Positions 7,632 through 8,693 of a DNA stretch of 8,693 bases are shown in pieces (position 1 is the first letter of the stretch; every line of letters begins with the position of its first letter). The stretch comes from JAOADN01 sp046155885. Its GTDB lineage: Bacteria > Pseudomonadota > Alphaproteobacteria > Rhodobacterales > Rhodobacteraceae. The stretch covers positions 1 through 8,693 of the forward strand of contig JBJXFU010000142.1 in assembly GCA_046155885.1 (NCBI GenBank), in the 5' to 3' direction. The notes under the pieces are model-generated. The model searched no databases and had not been told where the DNA came from. It saw nothing but the letters and a program-made list of their open reading frames with translations. The translations under genes were made by a program, and so were the position numbers.

Positions 7632-7988
7632 ATGTTCGACCGCATCGCATCCTTCTTCGGCCGCTCCCGCGCAGTGCGCGAAGTCGCGGCTCTCGACGAC
7701 CGCGCGATCGGCGAACTCGGCCTGTCGCGCGCCGAACTCGCACGCGTCGTCACCGCCCCGCAGGCCGTCACCGACCGCCTGCGCGCGATGGCCGCCCGCC
7801 ACGGCCTTGGACCCCGCGACCTTGCCGGCCACAACCGGGACATCGCCGGCATGGTGGAAAGCTGCCGCGCCTGTGCCTCGGTCGGAGCCTGCCGCGCCTT
7901 CCTGGCCGCCCCCGGGGCGGAGGCCGCGCGGGCGCTCTTCTGCCCCAACCACACCACCTACGAGGCGCTGCGCGCCGCGCAGACCTGA
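7632..7988 (+). CDS. DUF6455-like small protein with four cysteines
   Basis: 118 residues, resembling the DUF6455 proteins common in Rhodobacteraceae; function unknown. The N-terminal part (about 14-36, REVAALDDRAIGELGLSRAEL) resembles the short DUF1127 helix motif. The C-terminal part has Cys78-x2-Cys81-x5-Cys87-x16-Cys104, followed by PNH with His107, a set of ligands that could hold a metal or iron-sulfur cluster; this is inference. No signal peptide or membrane segment is seen. The start at 7632 has a GGAGG seven bases upstream. An FNR-like box and spaced -10 upstream suggest induction at low oxygen, which would fit a redox-sensitive cysteine cluster. It follows ecm by 96 bases but probably has its own promoter. 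Confidence 0.85.
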   Translation: MFDRIASFFGRSRAVREVAALDDRAIGELGLSRAELARVVTAPQAVTDRLRAMAARHGLGPRDLAGHNRDIAGMVESCRACASVGACRAFLAAPGAEAARALFCPNHTTYEALRAAQT

Positions 7989-7990
7989 CC

Positions 7991-8018
7991 GGAGCGCCCG
8001 GGCACCTCGCGGCGCTTC
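7991..8018 (+). terminator. Stem-loop after the DUF6455 gene, weak terminator candidate
   Basis: GGAGCGCC (7991-7998) pairs with GGCGCTTC (8011-8018) over eight positions, one of them G-U, with a 12-base loop. It starts two bases after the stop codon. The sequence after it is C-rich with no U-tract, so termination would not be of the classical intrinsic type. Confidence 0.25.
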
Positions 8019-8073
8019 CCGCCGCCGTCCGCCCGTGCTTATCCTTCGCCCCGGCAATGGCAGGAGGAACCCC

Positions 8074-8693
8074 ATGACCACCCATATCGGCGCTGAACCC
8101 GGCGACATCTCCGAAACCGTCCTGCTGCCCGGCGACCCCTACCGCGCCCGCTGGGCGGCCGAGACCTTTCTTACCGCCCCCCGCCTGGTGAACGAGGTGC
8201 GCGGCATGCTGGGCTTCACCGGCACCTGGAAGGGCCGCCCCGTCACCATCCACGGCTCCGGCATGGGGATGCCGTCGCTGTCGATCTACACCCACGAACT
8301 GATCCGCGACTTCGGCGCGAAGACGCTGATCCGCATCGGCTCGGCCGGGGCGATGCGGGCAGAGGTGAAGGTGCGCGACCTCGTCATCGCGATGACCGCC
8401 TCGTCGGTCTCCACCCCCTCGGGCCTGCCCTTCCGCGAGGCGCGCTTTGCGCCCGCCGCCGACTGGACGCTTCTTAGCCGCGCCGTCGCCGCGGCGCAGG
8501 CGATGGGCCTGGCGCCGCATGTCGGCGGCATCTATTCCGGCGATGCCTTCTACGACGAACGCACCGACATCGGCGAGGTCCTCGCCCGCCACGGGGTGCT
8601 GGCGGTCGAGATGGAAACCGCCGAGCTTTACACCGTCGCCGCCCGCTTCGGGGCGCGCGCGCTCAGCGTGCTGACCATCTCCGACCACCTGCT
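8074..8693 (+). CDS. deoD: DeoD-type purine nucleoside phosphorylase, C-terminus beyond the window
   Basis: Partial: 206 residues are visible of about 235-240 expected. DeoD cleaves purine (deoxy)nucleosides with phosphate to free base and (deoxy)ribose-1-phosphate in purine salvage, as a cytoplasmic hexamer. The active-site residues of the E. coli enzyme are all in place at the same numbers: His4, Gly20, Arg24 and Arg43 (VRGMLGFTG), Arg87 (RIGSAGA), Glu179-Met180-Glu181 (VEMETAEL), and the general acid Asp204 (TISDHL) just before the edge. The start at 8074 has a strong AGGAGG six bases upstream. The gap to the preceding gene is 85 bases with a weak stem-loop, and no clear promoter could be picked out. 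Genes of nucleoside catabolism often follow deoD, but they lie outside the window. Confidence 0.96.
   Translation, partial: MTTHIGAEPGDISETVLLPGDPYRARWAAETFLTAPRLVNEVRGMLGFTGTWKGRPVTIHGSGMGMPSLSIYTHELIRDFGAKTLIRIGSAGAMRAEVKVRDLVIAMTASSVSTPSGLPFREARFAPAADWTLLSRAVAAAQAMGLAPHVGGIYSGDAFYDERTDIGEVLARHGVLAVEMETAELYTVAARFGARALSVLTISDHL

Noticed and set aside
7768..8688. Minus-strand frame opposite the DUF6455 gene and deoD
   Set aside because: It crosses two real genes and their spacer and ends in an Arg/Pro/Gly-rich run; a shadow frame.

Overview
The window is high-GC alphaproteobacterial chromosome, most likely from the family Rhodobacteraceae. The main reasons are a crotonyl-CoA carboxylase/reductase very close to those of Rhodobacter relatives, an ethylmalonyl-CoA mutase nearby, a LuxR/LuxI pair of the type common in that family, and a small four-cysteine DUF6455-type protein. 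I see no mobile element, CRISPR array, tRNA or rRNA. Genes are tightly packed; the longest stretch without a gene is about 200 bases.

Left part (1-2429, all minus strand): a probable quorum-sensing operon read right to left. It holds a small unrecognised protein (2214-2429), a LuxR-type acyl-homoserine-lactone receptor (1556-2269), and the acyl-homoserine-lactone synthase LuxI (802-1428). Beyond these is the N-terminal part of an SF1 RecD/Dda-like helicase that runs off the left edge (1-749). The luxI leader contains a perfect inverted repeat that pairs with and buries the luxI Shine-Dalgarno sequence. The region upstream of the operon carries two near-consensus CtrA boxes.

Middle part (2633-7535): an ethylmalonyl-CoA pathway locus. 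ccr and a PlsB-like acyltransferase lie on the minus strand, and ecm on the plus strand diverges from the acyltransferase. Ccr makes ethylmalonyl-CoA from crotonyl-CoA. After epimerisation, Ecm converts it to methylsuccinyl-CoA, so two key steps of acetyl-CoA assimilation sit together. The divergent spacer has a consensus -35 hexamer with a perfect palindrome directly upstream of it.

Right part (7632-8693, plus strand): a DUF6455-like four-cysteine protein behind an FNR-like box spaced as in a class II FNR promoter, then deoD (purine nucleoside phosphorylase), cut by the right edge after the catalytic Asp204.

The most interesting signals are regulatory: the Shine-Dalgarno-masking hairpin of luxI, the CtrA-like boxes upstream of luxR, and the FNR-like promoter. 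All three are sequence-level inferences and untested.
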